Notes under the pieces: model-generated
The model's input: only the letters and a program-made list of their open reading frames with translations
Told to the model about the DNA's origin: nothing
The model's database searches: none
Position numbers and translations under genes: made by a program
Source of the DNA: Chrysogorgia sp. JL179-B06
Taxonomy: Eukaryota > Cnidaria > Anthozoa > Scleralcyonacea > Chrysogorgiidae
NCBI GenBank assembly: GCA_035772405.1
Contig: JAYKKM010000178.1
Location: forward strand, 310,001-374,000
Length of the DNA: 64,000 nucleotides
Direction: 5' to 3'
Part shown: one piece after another, positions 29,432 to 37,146 of the stretch
How the letters are laid out: each line of letters starts with the position of its first letter
Position numbering within the stretch: the stretch's first letter is position 1

Positions 29432-30931
29432 CTACTTCAAGGTGTATTTGGTTAGTAGATAACCAGAGACTGCTGAGAACCCTAAGATTATCGCCAGCGT
29501 TGTCGTGTCTGACTTACTTGTGGTGGTGGCCACTGTTTTTCTCACAGGAAGTGGTGTCACGTTTTCTTGGTAAACTTTTTTAGCCATGAGATTAGTTGAC
29601 GCCGTCACATTTTCTTGGTGAGCTTTTTTCTTCACGATTGTTGGCGCTACTAAGTTAGTCACCACATTTTCTTGGTGGACTTTTTTAGCCGTAATTGTTG
29701 GTGTTGTTGCGTTCAAGTGAGTGTTCACTCCAAATCTCATGGACTCTGTAGCAACCTTTAATAAGTTGTTGTACCCGGCGATTTTATTCTTGAGTATCAC
29801 CACGTTACTCGGCATTAACCACGTACTTGGCGACACCGCGAGATTTTGGACAACGTTGGTGTCTCTAATCGATTTATTCATGTTGAGAATCCATGTCGAC
29901 ACGTCATACTGAATAACACTGTCAGAAAACAACTTGCGGAATTCTTGTTGGGTTTCTAGACTTCCTGCAGAACCACCAACGACTGACACACGTGTTCTCG
30001 CTTGCGCACCAAGTGTGGAGTACACAAAGGACTCTATGCTCTGATTTAGATATTGCAGCCCAATGTTGGTGAAGCCGTCTGACAATCGCGCGACGTATCG
30101 TTTGTAATCATTCTGAACGTCGTTGAGTGTGAAGACTCTAGATTCGCCTAAAGTGCCATCGCTCAGGACTTTATTCTGGTAGTAATGCCTTCTGGGGATT
30201 TTGGAAATCTTGCCATACAATTCGGAAGCGTTAAATTCTCTACTTATCGATTTCATGGTCTCACCACCCTCCATTCTTCTGAGAAGTCTTCTAATGGTGA
30301 AGTACAAATGAAACCTCATCACACTTGTGACCACGGGGTGAACTTCTTGTGACACTGATAAATGTTGCAATGACACCCCACAACAGAAACTCGCACAATA
30401 CGTCGCAAACACAACGCGATAGTAAGATTCGTTGTCATCCCACTCTGATTTTGTCTTTGACGTGGTGATTTGTAAGACTGGTAGCTTTGACATGAAGTAG
30501 CTATTTTGGTTAACAAAAACTTTAAAGTTATTCACTGGATAATTCAACACGTTTTCTGTTGGATAACCATCCCAAAGCCCCCAGTGGTTCTTATGACCTT
30601 TTGGTAGTGGTTGGATAGTTCCACCACCTTGCCATATTATTGGGAACTTGCTATTGTGTAACCACTTCCACATGCTTTTATCATTTTTGAAGGTTGTGCT
30701 GGTTATGTCTGTGCTGAGGATGTCATTGTTTCTGAAATATATGTCGACACTCATGATCTTACCATCTTGCAAAATATTTGGATAGAACTCAAATTTGCTT
30801 AAAGTAGCGTGAGGGTACTTTTTGATGAGGTCTGCCTTTGCATCGTGTGTAGCCTTCGATGTGTTCGCCATCGCACGTTTGTAGTGCTTTCCATAGTACT
30901 CACGAAGGGCTTTCTGCATATAATATACCAT
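29432..30931 (-). CDS. Conserved Polinton protein with C-terminal membrane anchor
   Basis: 499 residues (or 495 from a second ATG at 30919). The segment GVSLQHLSVSQEVHPVVTSV followed by MRFHLYFTIRRLL is a hallmark of a large Polinton protein widespread in cnidarian genomes, as I remember it. A second conserved region contains YLNQSIESFVYSTLGAQART and, near 385, WLMPSNVVILKNKIAGYNNL. The C-terminal part holds three KK.(H/Y)QENV repeats (about 415-460) and one membrane helix (LAIILGFSAVSGYLL). Probably a virion component; exact function unknown. It is divergently transcribed from the penton-like gene, with only 12 bp between start codons. Confidence 0.8.
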   Translation of the reverse strand: MVYYMQKALREYYGKHYKRAMANTSKATHDAKADLIKKYPHATLSKFEFYPNILQDGKIMSVDIYFRNNDILSTDITSTTFKNDKSMWKWLHNSKFPIIWQGGGTIQPLPKGHKNHWGLWDGYPTENVLNYPVNNFKVFVNQNSYFMSKLPVLQITTSKTKSEWDDNESYYRVVFATYCASFCCGVSLQHLSVSQEVHPVVTSVMRFHLYFTIRRLLRRMEGGETMKSISREFNASELYGKISKIPRRHYYQNKVLSDGTLGESRVFTLNDVQNDYKRYVARLSDGFTNIGLQYLNQSIESFVYSTLGAQARTRVSVVGGSAGSLETQQEFRKLFSDSVIQYDVSTWILNMNKSIRDTNVVQNLAVSPSTWLMPSNVVILKNKIAGYNNLLKVATESMRFGVNTHLNATTPTITAKKVHQENVVTNLVAPTIVKKKAHQENVTASTNLMAKKVYQENVTPLPVRKTVATTTSKSDTTTLAIILGFSAVSGYLLTKYTLK

Positions 30932-30944
30932 ATGTTATACATAA
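30919..30944. promoter_or_regulatory. Very short divergent promoter
   Basis: Start codons of two divergent genes lie 12 bp apart (24 bp if the second ATG of the leftward gene is used). The sequence CATATAATATACCATATGTTATACATA is a near palindrome with TATA-like strings on both strands, so promoter elements must lie inside the 5' ends of the genes. Confidence 0.5.
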
Positions 30945-31642
30945 TGCGAAAGTTGACGGTATTCATTGAAGGCTTAGAAAAAGTTGTGTCCTTTGACAAC
31001 AGCGTGATGGTTACGCACGATAACCCATGCATTATGGTCAAGACAGCCACTGTGTTTTGGGACTACAATAACATATTAGATGGCGACGCCCCTCATCTCT
31101 CCGAGTTTAGTTACCCTTCGAGTGATCTTAAAAGTACAATAACGAGTGGAGGGTACACTAACTTCGACACACTAGTCAGACTATTAAAAAAAGACTTTAA
31201 AGAAAAGAGGGGTGCGGACCTTGAGATAGAAAAAAGAATGTTCACAGGTAGATGCGGGATTAGGGTTAGCGCCCCACTTAAGCTTGGCGAACTTGGGCCT
31301 CTATTTGGTTTCGCGAGGGATAGGGTGATTAAGGGTGACTCACTGTGGTACATTAGTCCAAACGAGGTCGACATGCTTAGAGGTCTGAAGTACATAGAAA
31401 TCTTATGTGATATTGTTGACCCTGAAAGCAATGTGGGTATTGATGGGAAGCGAAGCAGTGTGATCACAACGTTGCCAATACCCACTGAACAGTCTTTGAA
31501 TGGGTCAGTGCAACGTCATGTAGACATCGAGTCCAAGGTGAGAATTAAAAAAGGTGTTTACTCAAGTATGACGTTTCGCATCAAACCAAGTAACGGCGCT
31601 ATTAAAATTGGTGCGGTGCTATTGGAACTGTATATTGTGTGA
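30944..31642 (+). CDS. Minor capsid / penton-like jelly-roll protein
   Basis: 232 residues from the internal ATG MRKLTVFIEGLEKVV. The open frame runs 135 nt further upstream but would overlap the divergent gene. Features shared with Polinton penton-like proteins as I remember them are ATVFWDYNNI, LGPLFGF, VDMLRGLKYIEILCDIVD, GKRSSVITTLPIP and a closing GAVLLELYIV strand. A single jelly-roll fold of about 230 residues is expected for pentons. It begins the rightward structural block and its stop lies 5 bp before the integrase ATG. Confidence 0.75.
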   Translation: MRKLTVFIEGLEKVVSFDNSVMVTHDNPCIMVKTATVFWDYNNILDGDAPHLSEFSYPSSDLKSTITSGGYTNFDTLVRLLKKDFKEKRGADLEIEKRMFTGRCGIRVSAPLKLGELGPLFGFARDRVIKGDSLWYISPNEVDMLRGLKYIEILCDIVDPESNVGIDGKRSSVITTLPIPTEQSLNGSVQRHVDIESKVRIKKGVYSSMTFRIKPSNGAIKIGAVLLELYIV

Positions 31643-31647
31643 GTTAT

Positions 31648-32751
31648 ATGGAACTTGGTGTGGAAACAGAGCAAGGGTTGAGAGACATTTATTACAATCC
31701 TAAGACAGGGTACAGTGGTGCGGAGAGGTTGTATCAAAGTGCATTGGGAGACGGATTGAAAGTAACTAGAAAAACAGTGAAAGAATGGTTGACAGCGCAG
31801 GACACCTACACTAGGTACAAACCCATTGTGAGAAGACATAAGTTCCGTGCGACTTTTGTTGGATTTCTTGGTGAGGAGCTCCAAATGGATTTAGTGGACA
31901 TGAGTAAGTATTCAAAACAGAACAAAGGGTATTATTGGATATTGACAGGCATTGAAATATTGAGTAGATATGCTTTTGGAATTGCAGTTTATAGAAAAGA
32001 CACTAAGAACATGACTAAGGCTGTTGGAAAATTGTTGAGTGACTTTAAAGATCGGTTTGGAGCCATGCCTAAGTTAGCGCAATTTGACGATGGACTTGAG
32101 TTCTACAATGTTGGGGTGAAAAATTTGCTGAAAAAACATGGTGTTGAGTATTTCAGCACTAAGAGCGATAAAAAGGCTGCTGTTGTCGAGCGTTTTAACA
32201 GAAGTCTCAAGAGCATTATGTGGAAGTACTTTTACACCCATGGAACATACAAATGGATTGACGCTTTGGACCAGTTTGTAAGCAATTACAATAGCAATGT
32301 GAACCGCAGTATTATGATGAAGCCGAAGGATGTCAATAAGTCAAACGAAGGCGAAGTGTGGACCACTTTGTTCGGTCACCAATTTGCAGACAACCCATTG
32401 CCAAAGTTTAGAGTTGGTCAATCGGTGAGAATTAGTAAATACAAGAGCGTGTTCACAAAGGGCTATGAAGCCAACTTCACTGAAGAGCTGTTTAAAGTGG
32501 TAAAGGTTATTCGCGGTGATCCGAATGTGTACGAAATTGAGGATCACGCCGGTGAACAGATTATTGGTAAATTTTATGAACAGGAATTATCGCTAGTCAA
32601 TAAGAAACCTGGTGACGATGTGTACAGAGTTGAAAAGGTGTTGAAAAGAAAGAAAGTCAGAGGGAAGAAGATGGCGCTGGTCAAATGGTTGGGTTACGAG
32701 AGCAAACATAATTCGTGGATACCAGAAAGCGACATTCAAAACGTGAGCTAA
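31648..32751 (+). CDS. int: Retrovirus-type integrase with chromodomain
   Basis: 367 residues from ATG 31648; an upstream GTG overlaps the previous stop and is ignored. An N-terminal helical region is followed by the RNase H-like core with D81 (QMDLVDM), D147 (QFDDGLEF) and E181 (AAVVERFNRSLK). An SH3-like segment (FRVGQSVRISKYKSVFTKGY, TEELFKVVKV) follows. The protein ends with a chromodomain (YRVEKVLKRKKVRGKKMALV then KWLGYESKHNSWIPESDI). It integrates the element with a 6 bp duplication, as seen here. The chromodomain may guide insertion to particular chromatin, and this copy sits in a satellite array. Catalytic triad intact. Confidence 0.96.
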   Translation: MELGVETEQGLRDIYYNPKTGYSGAERLYQSALGDGLKVTRKTVKEWLTAQDTYTRYKPIVRRHKFRATFVGFLGEELQMDLVDMSKYSKQNKGYYWILTGIEILSRYAFGIAVYRKDTKNMTKAVGKLLSDFKDRFGAMPKLAQFDDGLEFYNVGVKNLLKKHGVEYFSTKSDKKAAVVERFNRSLKSIMWKYFYTHGTYKWIDALDQFVSNYNSNVNRSIMMKPKDVNKSNEGEVWTTLFGHQFADNPLPKFRVGQSVRISKYKSVFTKGYEANFTEELFKVVKVIRGDPNVYEIEDHAGEQIIGKFYEQELSLVNKKPGDDVYRVEKVLKRKKVRGKKMALVKWLGYESKHNSWIPESDIQNVS

Positions 32752-32757
32752 TGTAAT

Positions 32758-34176
32758 ATGGCTGAAGGTGGGGGAGATTTCGACGACTTTAAGATGGAAA
32801 ACCTCGACAAGCACAAAGACATGAGTGAGAAGCAATTAGAAGAGGAGATCACCGAGACTAATGAGGAGCTCAGCGAGATAACCGTGGGGTTTGGTGTGAG
32901 AGATATGCCGAAAAGCGTTCGTGTTAGTTATGCCAAGGTTAGTGACAATTTGAAAAGGATGAAAAGTGAGCTAGACGCGAGGCGAGGTTGGCAAAAAGAG
33001 ACGTCATTTATCGACACTGACGATGGTAAAACGGTGACAATAAGGGAAACCAACACAGAAGTCCCAACAGTAGAGTTTGTCGAGCAGGGGTCATATGGCG
33101 ACGTCAGTGACACAAGTTTCTATGCAGCTTTTGGAGAGTTGGACGAAGTTGAGAGGAGATTTGGTGAGCTAAAAGCGTACAACAAAGAGCAAGTAGAAAA
33201 TAGAGTAAAAAACGAAGTAAAAAGAATCAAGCTAATAGACGAGAAAATACGCGAGTCGTACGAAAAAAAACTCAGTCGTGACGACGCGTCGAGGAGCGTA
33301 GTCAACAGATCATATGTGACGAGATCGGGGTCTATTCTTTTCAAACCGATAAACAAAGATGGTAAACAAGGGGTACCCAAACTAATTCTAATACCTGGGA
33401 AAAAAGGTTTGATCTACAGTAAAGATGCGAGTAGTAAAAACGCGATTGAGCAGTTCAAACAGTTAGTTAATCAAATACCTGAGAATACAGAGACAACAGT
33501 TGTCACAACAGAAGTGATCCCAGATGACTTCCCAGTGATTGAAACAAAAGTGGACCGCGCTGACATACACGGGCTAACACCAGACGAAAACCGCGAGCTG
33601 AATGGCGTGCTTAATCCAAGTGATGGTGTGTTGCGTGAATCAAGAGTAGGTGACGATGGTACGCTGCAAATACAAGCGGACCACTTTCAAGAAGCGTTAA
33701 ATAGAACGTCAGACGAACTAGATGGTGAAGACAATGAAAGCGTTGCCTTTGAATTGAGAGAGCGTGTTGTAGGGCTTGAAGAAGCTCGAGACAGAACTAT
33801 TGAGCAGCGGCAAATAGAGGAGGTTAGAGCACAACAAGAGATCGACATTGACAGGTTTCAGAAATTTAAGGAATGGGCTAAAGAGAATATGGTTGGGTTG
33901 AGTGCTGTAGCAATTTCAGTGGCTGGAATTATAACAACTATTATTATCGCTGGGAGATCTGCTGTTATGAGAGGCGCTATGGCCACAAAGTCGTTCGCAC
34001 AGGCTGTTAAGAACGCAATCACGAAGATGGGTCCATGGGCTGTTGGGTTGGCTAATTTAGTTTACAATGCGTTGACGTTGGGTGCGAAGGGTCTCGCATG
34101 GTTGGCTCAAAATCTGTGGGTACTCGCGGTGGTACTTGCGTGGTTTGCCTATGATTATTACAAGCTAAAACGGTAG
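32758..34176 (+). CDS. Large Polinton protein with C-terminal membrane region
   Basis: 472 residues. About 380 residues are acidic, highly charged and probably coiled coil. A hydrophobic C-terminus follows: EWAKENMVGLSAVAISVAGI, ITTIIIAG, two more hydrophobic stretches near MGPWAVGLANLVYNALTLGA, and LWVLAVVLAWFAYDYYKLKR. The WAKENMVGLSA...GAKGLAWLAQNLWVLA module recurs in cnidarian Polintons as I remember it. It may be a virion membrane or packaging-associated scaffold; function not established. It starts 6 bp past the integrase stop. Confidence 0.8.
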   Translation: MAEGGGDFDDFKMENLDKHKDMSEKQLEEEITETNEELSEITVGFGVRDMPKSVRVSYAKVSDNLKRMKSELDARRGWQKETSFIDTDDGKTVTIRETNTEVPTVEFVEQGSYGDVSDTSFYAAFGELDEVERRFGELKAYNKEQVENRVKNEVKRIKLIDEKIRESYEKKLSRDDASRSVVNRSYVTRSGSILFKPINKDGKQGVPKLILIPGKKGLIYSKDASSKNAIEQFKQLVNQIPENTETTVVTTEVIPDDFPVIETKVDRADIHGLTPDENRELNGVLNPSDGVLRESRVGDDGTLQIQADHFQEALNRTSDELDGEDNESVAFELRERVVGLEEARDRTIEQRQIEEVRAQQEIDIDRFQKFKEWAKENMVGLSAVAISVAGIITTIIIAGRSAVMRGAMATKSFAQAVKNAITKMGPWAVGLANLVYNALTLGAKGLAWLAQNLWVLAVVLAWFAYDYYKLKR

Positions 34177-34213
34177 TCTCAGCTTCGAAGATGATAAAAC
34201 ATATGTAAAGTAT

Positions 34214-35452
34214 ATGAACGCCACGTCAGCAGAGTTGAGCCCTGGTTTTAGACGAGCGACCATGGGTGTCATAAAAGGGGTGAGAACGCAACACGTAATC
34301 ACGTTGAACCCTAATAAGGTCAGTCCTGGCGAGGAACTTTACATTGATATACCGAAGCTCAAGGTTAGTAGCTGTTTGGTGCCTGGATCGTTGGGTCTAG
34401 TGTTCGACTTTAAGAACGCAAACGCTAAAAGCTGGTTCTTGAATAACGTGAGCAAGTTGTTGGTTGAGAAACTGGTTGTGAGACTAGCTGGGGAGACTGT
34501 GTACGACAACAATGGGGAAAATTACACTGGTGTCTATCGCGACCTTTGGGAAAGTGTTACTGCGCGAGACCAAATGATTGACTATGGTATTGGTGGCGAG
34601 AACTTGAGAAAGTTAGTTTCTAAGGATGACAGTGGTGCGACGAGTGGGAACGCCGCTAAAGTTAGTGACGCGTTGATGTTTGGTGTGATTGGGACGAAGC
34701 AGCGGATTAAGCTTGGTAAGATTATGAACGACCATGGGTTGTACGCTCCTTTTAGCATGAACAACAACTTGCAGTACGTCATCACACTTCCGAAGGCCAC
34801 AGACATCATGGTGGCACAATCCGGTAGCGCTGTGGGTGGGTACACTCTGGAGAACCTCGAGCTTGAGTACGAAACGATTGACAACCAGGAGCTCGCTGAC
34901 GAAATAGCGTCGGGCTACGCAAGTGGTCGTAGTTTGTCATATGAGCACGTTACGTTGATGAAAACCACCGAATGGGATAAAGGTACGACCATTGTGAATG
35001 AAAACATTAATCTACCAAGAAAAAGCATGAAGGCGATTGTGTTGCTATTCACGAATAAGGTGCGAACAGACAGTGAGGAGTTTCTTTATCCAAATATTGA
35101 GAATATTAGAGTCACGATTGAAGGTGTGCCAAATAGTGTGTACTCGCAAGGCATCCCAAAGTCGAAGTTCTATGCAGAAGCGAAGCGACTGTTCGGGTTG
35201 GGTGAAGAACACGCTCAGTTCATGACCATACAGAAGTTCTATAAAGATGGCTTCGCGTTGGTCATTGACTTGAGGAGCGTTCAAGACAATCGCAACGTCG
35301 CCACTGGTAAAAATATTGTGAACACACAATCTGGCGTGCTTCTTGAGATCACTAAGAAAGCGACGACTGCAAATGTCATGTGCAGGGTGTTTGTGATAAG
35401 TGATGGGTTGGTCAACTTCATGAACAATGGGCTGCAATCAATCCAGTATTAA
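34214..35452 (+). CDS. mcp: Major capsid protein, double jelly-roll
   Basis: 412 residues, ATG 34214. It matches my memory of Polinton major capsid proteins: LVEKLVVRLAGETVYD near residue 90, TGVYRDLWES, TKQRIKLGKIMNDHGLYAPF, LENLELEYETI, YEHVTLM, NLPRKSMKAIVLLFTNKVRT, DSEEFLYPNIENIRVTIEGV, and closing CRVFVISDGLVNFMNNGLQS. Two successive beta-rich halves fit a double jelly-roll that trimerises into capsomers. It has no membrane segment. It is followed after 15 bp by the packaging ATPase, the usual morphogenesis pair. Confidence 0.85.
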   Translation: MNATSAELSPGFRRATMGVIKGVRTQHVITLNPNKVSPGEELYIDIPKLKVSSCLVPGSLGLVFDFKNANAKSWFLNNVSKLLVEKLVVRLAGETVYDNNGENYTGVYRDLWESVTARDQMIDYGIGGENLRKLVSKDDSGATSGNAAKVSDALMFGVIGTKQRIKLGKIMNDHGLYAPFSMNNNLQYVITLPKATDIMVAQSGSAVGGYTLENLELEYETIDNQELADEIASGYASGRSLSYEHVTLMKTTEWDKGTTIVNENINLPRKSMKAIVLLFTNKVRTDSEEFLYPNIENIRVTIEGVPNSVYSQGIPKSKFYAEAKRLFGLGEEHAQFMTIQKFYKDGFALVIDLRSVQDNRNVATGKNIVNTQSGVLLEITKKATTANVMCRVFVISDGLVNFMNNGLQSIQY

Positions 35453-35467
35453 ATCAAACGTGAGTTA

Positions 35468-36067
35468 ATGGAGACTCCGTTTAATATGTTAATTGTTGGT
35501 ATGACAGCTTGTGGTAAGACGCATTATTTGCTGGAAACATTGGAATCTGAGTACTTTAGTAAATTTGACTACATTGTGTTGATTTGTCCTACTTTCGAGT
35601 GGAACAAAGCGTATCAAGATTGGAAATATGTGCGCGACCCTGACGTGCTAGCGATAGACTGTGCGCAGGATAGTGTTGACGCTGTTCTCAAGTGTGTAAC
35701 AAATATTTTTAAAGGTACTAACACTCTGATCGTGTTGGATGACTGCGCGAGTTCTCAAGATGTTAAGAATAGGACTAGTCAATTGGTCAACTTGGCTTTT
35801 AGCGCGCGACATTTTATGCTGAGCGTTATTGTCATCACACAACAACTGACGTCGATCGCAAAACCGTACAGAGAAAATATTAGTAAGCTCGTTTGCTTCT
35901 ACTGCCCGAGTAGGAGTGATATGAAGGTCGTTATCGACGATTACCTTGGAAACATTAGCAGAGAAAAATCGTCGGCGATTGTGACCGCACTAAAAAATAA
36001 TAAGTACGCTAGACTTGAAATCTCACTGCGCTACCCATACAGTCACGAAGTTGTTATTCCGCAATAA
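35468..36067 (+). CDS. atp: FtsK/HerA-type genome packaging ATPase
   Basis: 199 residues. Walker A is GMTACGKT (residues 11-18). Walker B is TLIVLDDCA (D91, D92). A glutamine-rich sensor segment, VIVITQQLTSIAKPYRENIS, follows. This is the compact A32-like ATPase that pumps DNA into capsids in Polintons, virophages and large DNA viruses. Length and motif spacing are normal. It lies between the major capsid gene and a conserved 170-residue gene, with 3 bp to the latter. Confidence 0.94.
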   Translation: METPFNMLIVGMTACGKTHYLLETLESEYFSKFDYIVLICPTFEWNKAYQDWKYVRDPDVLAIDCAQDSVDAVLKCVTNIFKGTNTLIVLDDCASSQDVKNRTSQLVNLAFSARHFMLSVIVITQQLTSIAKPYRENISKLVCFYCPSRSDMKVVIDDYLGNISREKSSAIVTALKNNKYARLEISLRYPYSHEVVIPQ

Positions 36068-36070
36068 AAT

Positions 36071-36583
36071 ATGGGTATAAGTAATAACGCGATGGTGAAA
36101 CGCAAAAGTGAAGAAAATCCTACGATTGAGGAATTAGTTGAGGAGACCGCTGACACTTCGACTGTGGAAGATGACATTGACGTTAGGAGATCCGAACTTA
36201 TTAGACTGTCCGGTGACGGCGTGGTGAGTCAGTCCGAAGCATACATTAAAAAAGCGTCCGCAAAAGTTATTGATAAGATATGGCGCCAACACGAGTTGAA
36301 GAGAATGGAGATCGCAAACGCTTTTCTCACCGACTTGCTAATCAGCAAATTCGCTAGCTTACTAGATGGGTTGAACGCTATAGAGAATCCTGACGAACTA
36401 AATGACGAACTACAAAAAGATCCGTTACTAAAGAAAGACGTCGAGAGCATTGTCGCGGTTGTGACACCATACGTGCCTTTCTTAGGCTTGTTGTCTGGAG
36501 GAATTATAACGTCGAAACATGTGTACGATCACCATTTTAGGAGTGAGGTGGTAAACACTAAGAGTAGTGAGCAAACGGACTAA
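36071..36583 (+). CDS. Conserved 170-residue Polinton protein, function unknown
   Basis: Starts MGISNNAMVKRKSEE (Gly2 and Asn/Ser at 5-6 make myristoylation possible). The middle, SEAYIKKASAKVIDKIW and FLTDLLISKFASLLDGLNAI, is helical. A hydrophobic stretch VTPYVPFLGLLSGGIITSKH lies near 135-155. It ends SEQTD, the same five residues as the polymerase at the opposite end, because the final codons of both genes lie in mirrored sequence just inside the TIRs. Last gene of the rightward block. This family is typical of Polintons as I remember it; no role is known to me. Confidence 0.78.
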   Translation: MGISNNAMVKRKSEENPTIEELVEETADTSTVEDDIDVRRSELIRLSGDGVVSQSEAYIKKASAKVIDKIWRQHELKRMEIANAFLTDLLISKFASLLDGLNAIENPDELNDELQKDPLLKKDVESIVAVVTPYVPFLGLLSGGIITSKHVYDHHFRSEVVNTKSSEQTD

Positions 36584-36667
36584 TTTGTAGAGTAGTTGGC
36601 TATTTGTTAGCTAACGTTGTTAGCCGATCAAAAGAGCGCCATTTCGCTATCCATTTGGATAAACATC

Positions 36668-36699
36668 ACCACTAGAATCAAAATCTAGTGGTTTTTTTT
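36668..36699 (+). terminator. Hairpin plus T-tract downstream of last rightward gene
   Basis: ACCACTAGA...TCTAGTGGT stem followed by eight T on the + strand, 85 bp past the stop of the 170-residue gene. It is the mirror of the signal beyond the polymerase gene. Confidence 0.5.
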
Positions 36700-36986
36700 C
36701 GCGCGTGAATTGAGACAGCGTCGGTCGTAGTTTGTTGAACAAAAATGTAAAAATGTTGAAATGACACCTTCTACTTTTTTAAATGTGTGAAAACGTTGAA
36801 GTGGCACACTATGCCTTTTTTAAATACGCGAAAATGTTGAAACGACATTCTCCACTTTTTAAAGACGTGAAAATGATGAAACGACACATTCTAGCTTTAA
36901 ATTTAGCGAAAACCATTATTTTAGTATTTCTTATCAATTGAGTAGAAAACATGGGAGGGGTGTTTAGATTGACTAATGATTGCCAT

Positions 36987-37146
36987 AGTAGTATAGAGAG
37001 TGGTGGTACGAGCTCACCAACGTCGATTGTAAAACATAAACACCAAAACATTGCTGAGTTGTGGCTCGACACAAATTTAGCGATGTTTTGGTGTTTATAT
37101 TACGGTTGACGTTGACTGAGCTCGTACCGCCACTCTCTATACTACT
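36987..37146. repeat. 160 bp terminal palindrome in right TIR
   Basis: Same imperfect palindrome as at 19782-19941, in mirrored order. The two arm-internal mismatches (for example GTGGTGG versus GTGGCGG) keep the same inner/outer orientation at both ends. Confidence 0.88.

Larger units (their letters stand above)
19782..37146. mobile_element. Complete Maverick/Polinton element, 17.4 kb
   Basis: Self-synthesising DNA transposon or integrated virus-like genome. Termini are 5'-AGTAGTATAG...CTATACTACT-3', with 520 bp inverted repeats and a perfect 6 bp duplication AGGAAA (19776-19781 and 37147-37152). It carries the Polinton hallmarks: protein-primed polymerase B, retrovirus-type integrase, packaging ATPase and double jelly-roll capsid protein. 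The 17 main reading frames are intact, which suggests a young, possibly still functional copy. It is inserted in a satellite in a DGK intron, with its polymerase antisense to the host gene. Confidence 0.96.
36627..37146. repeat. Polinton right terminal inverted repeat, 520 bp
   Basis: Mirror of 19782-20301. It carries the same hairpin, tandem repeats and outer palindrome in reverse order. The lack of visible differences suggests recent synthesis or homogenisation. Confidence 0.95.

Noticed and set aside
30809..30943. N-terminal extension of the penton-like gene
   Set aside because: It would overlap the 5' end of the divergent 499-residue gene, and the family-like sequence begins at the internal ATG 30944.
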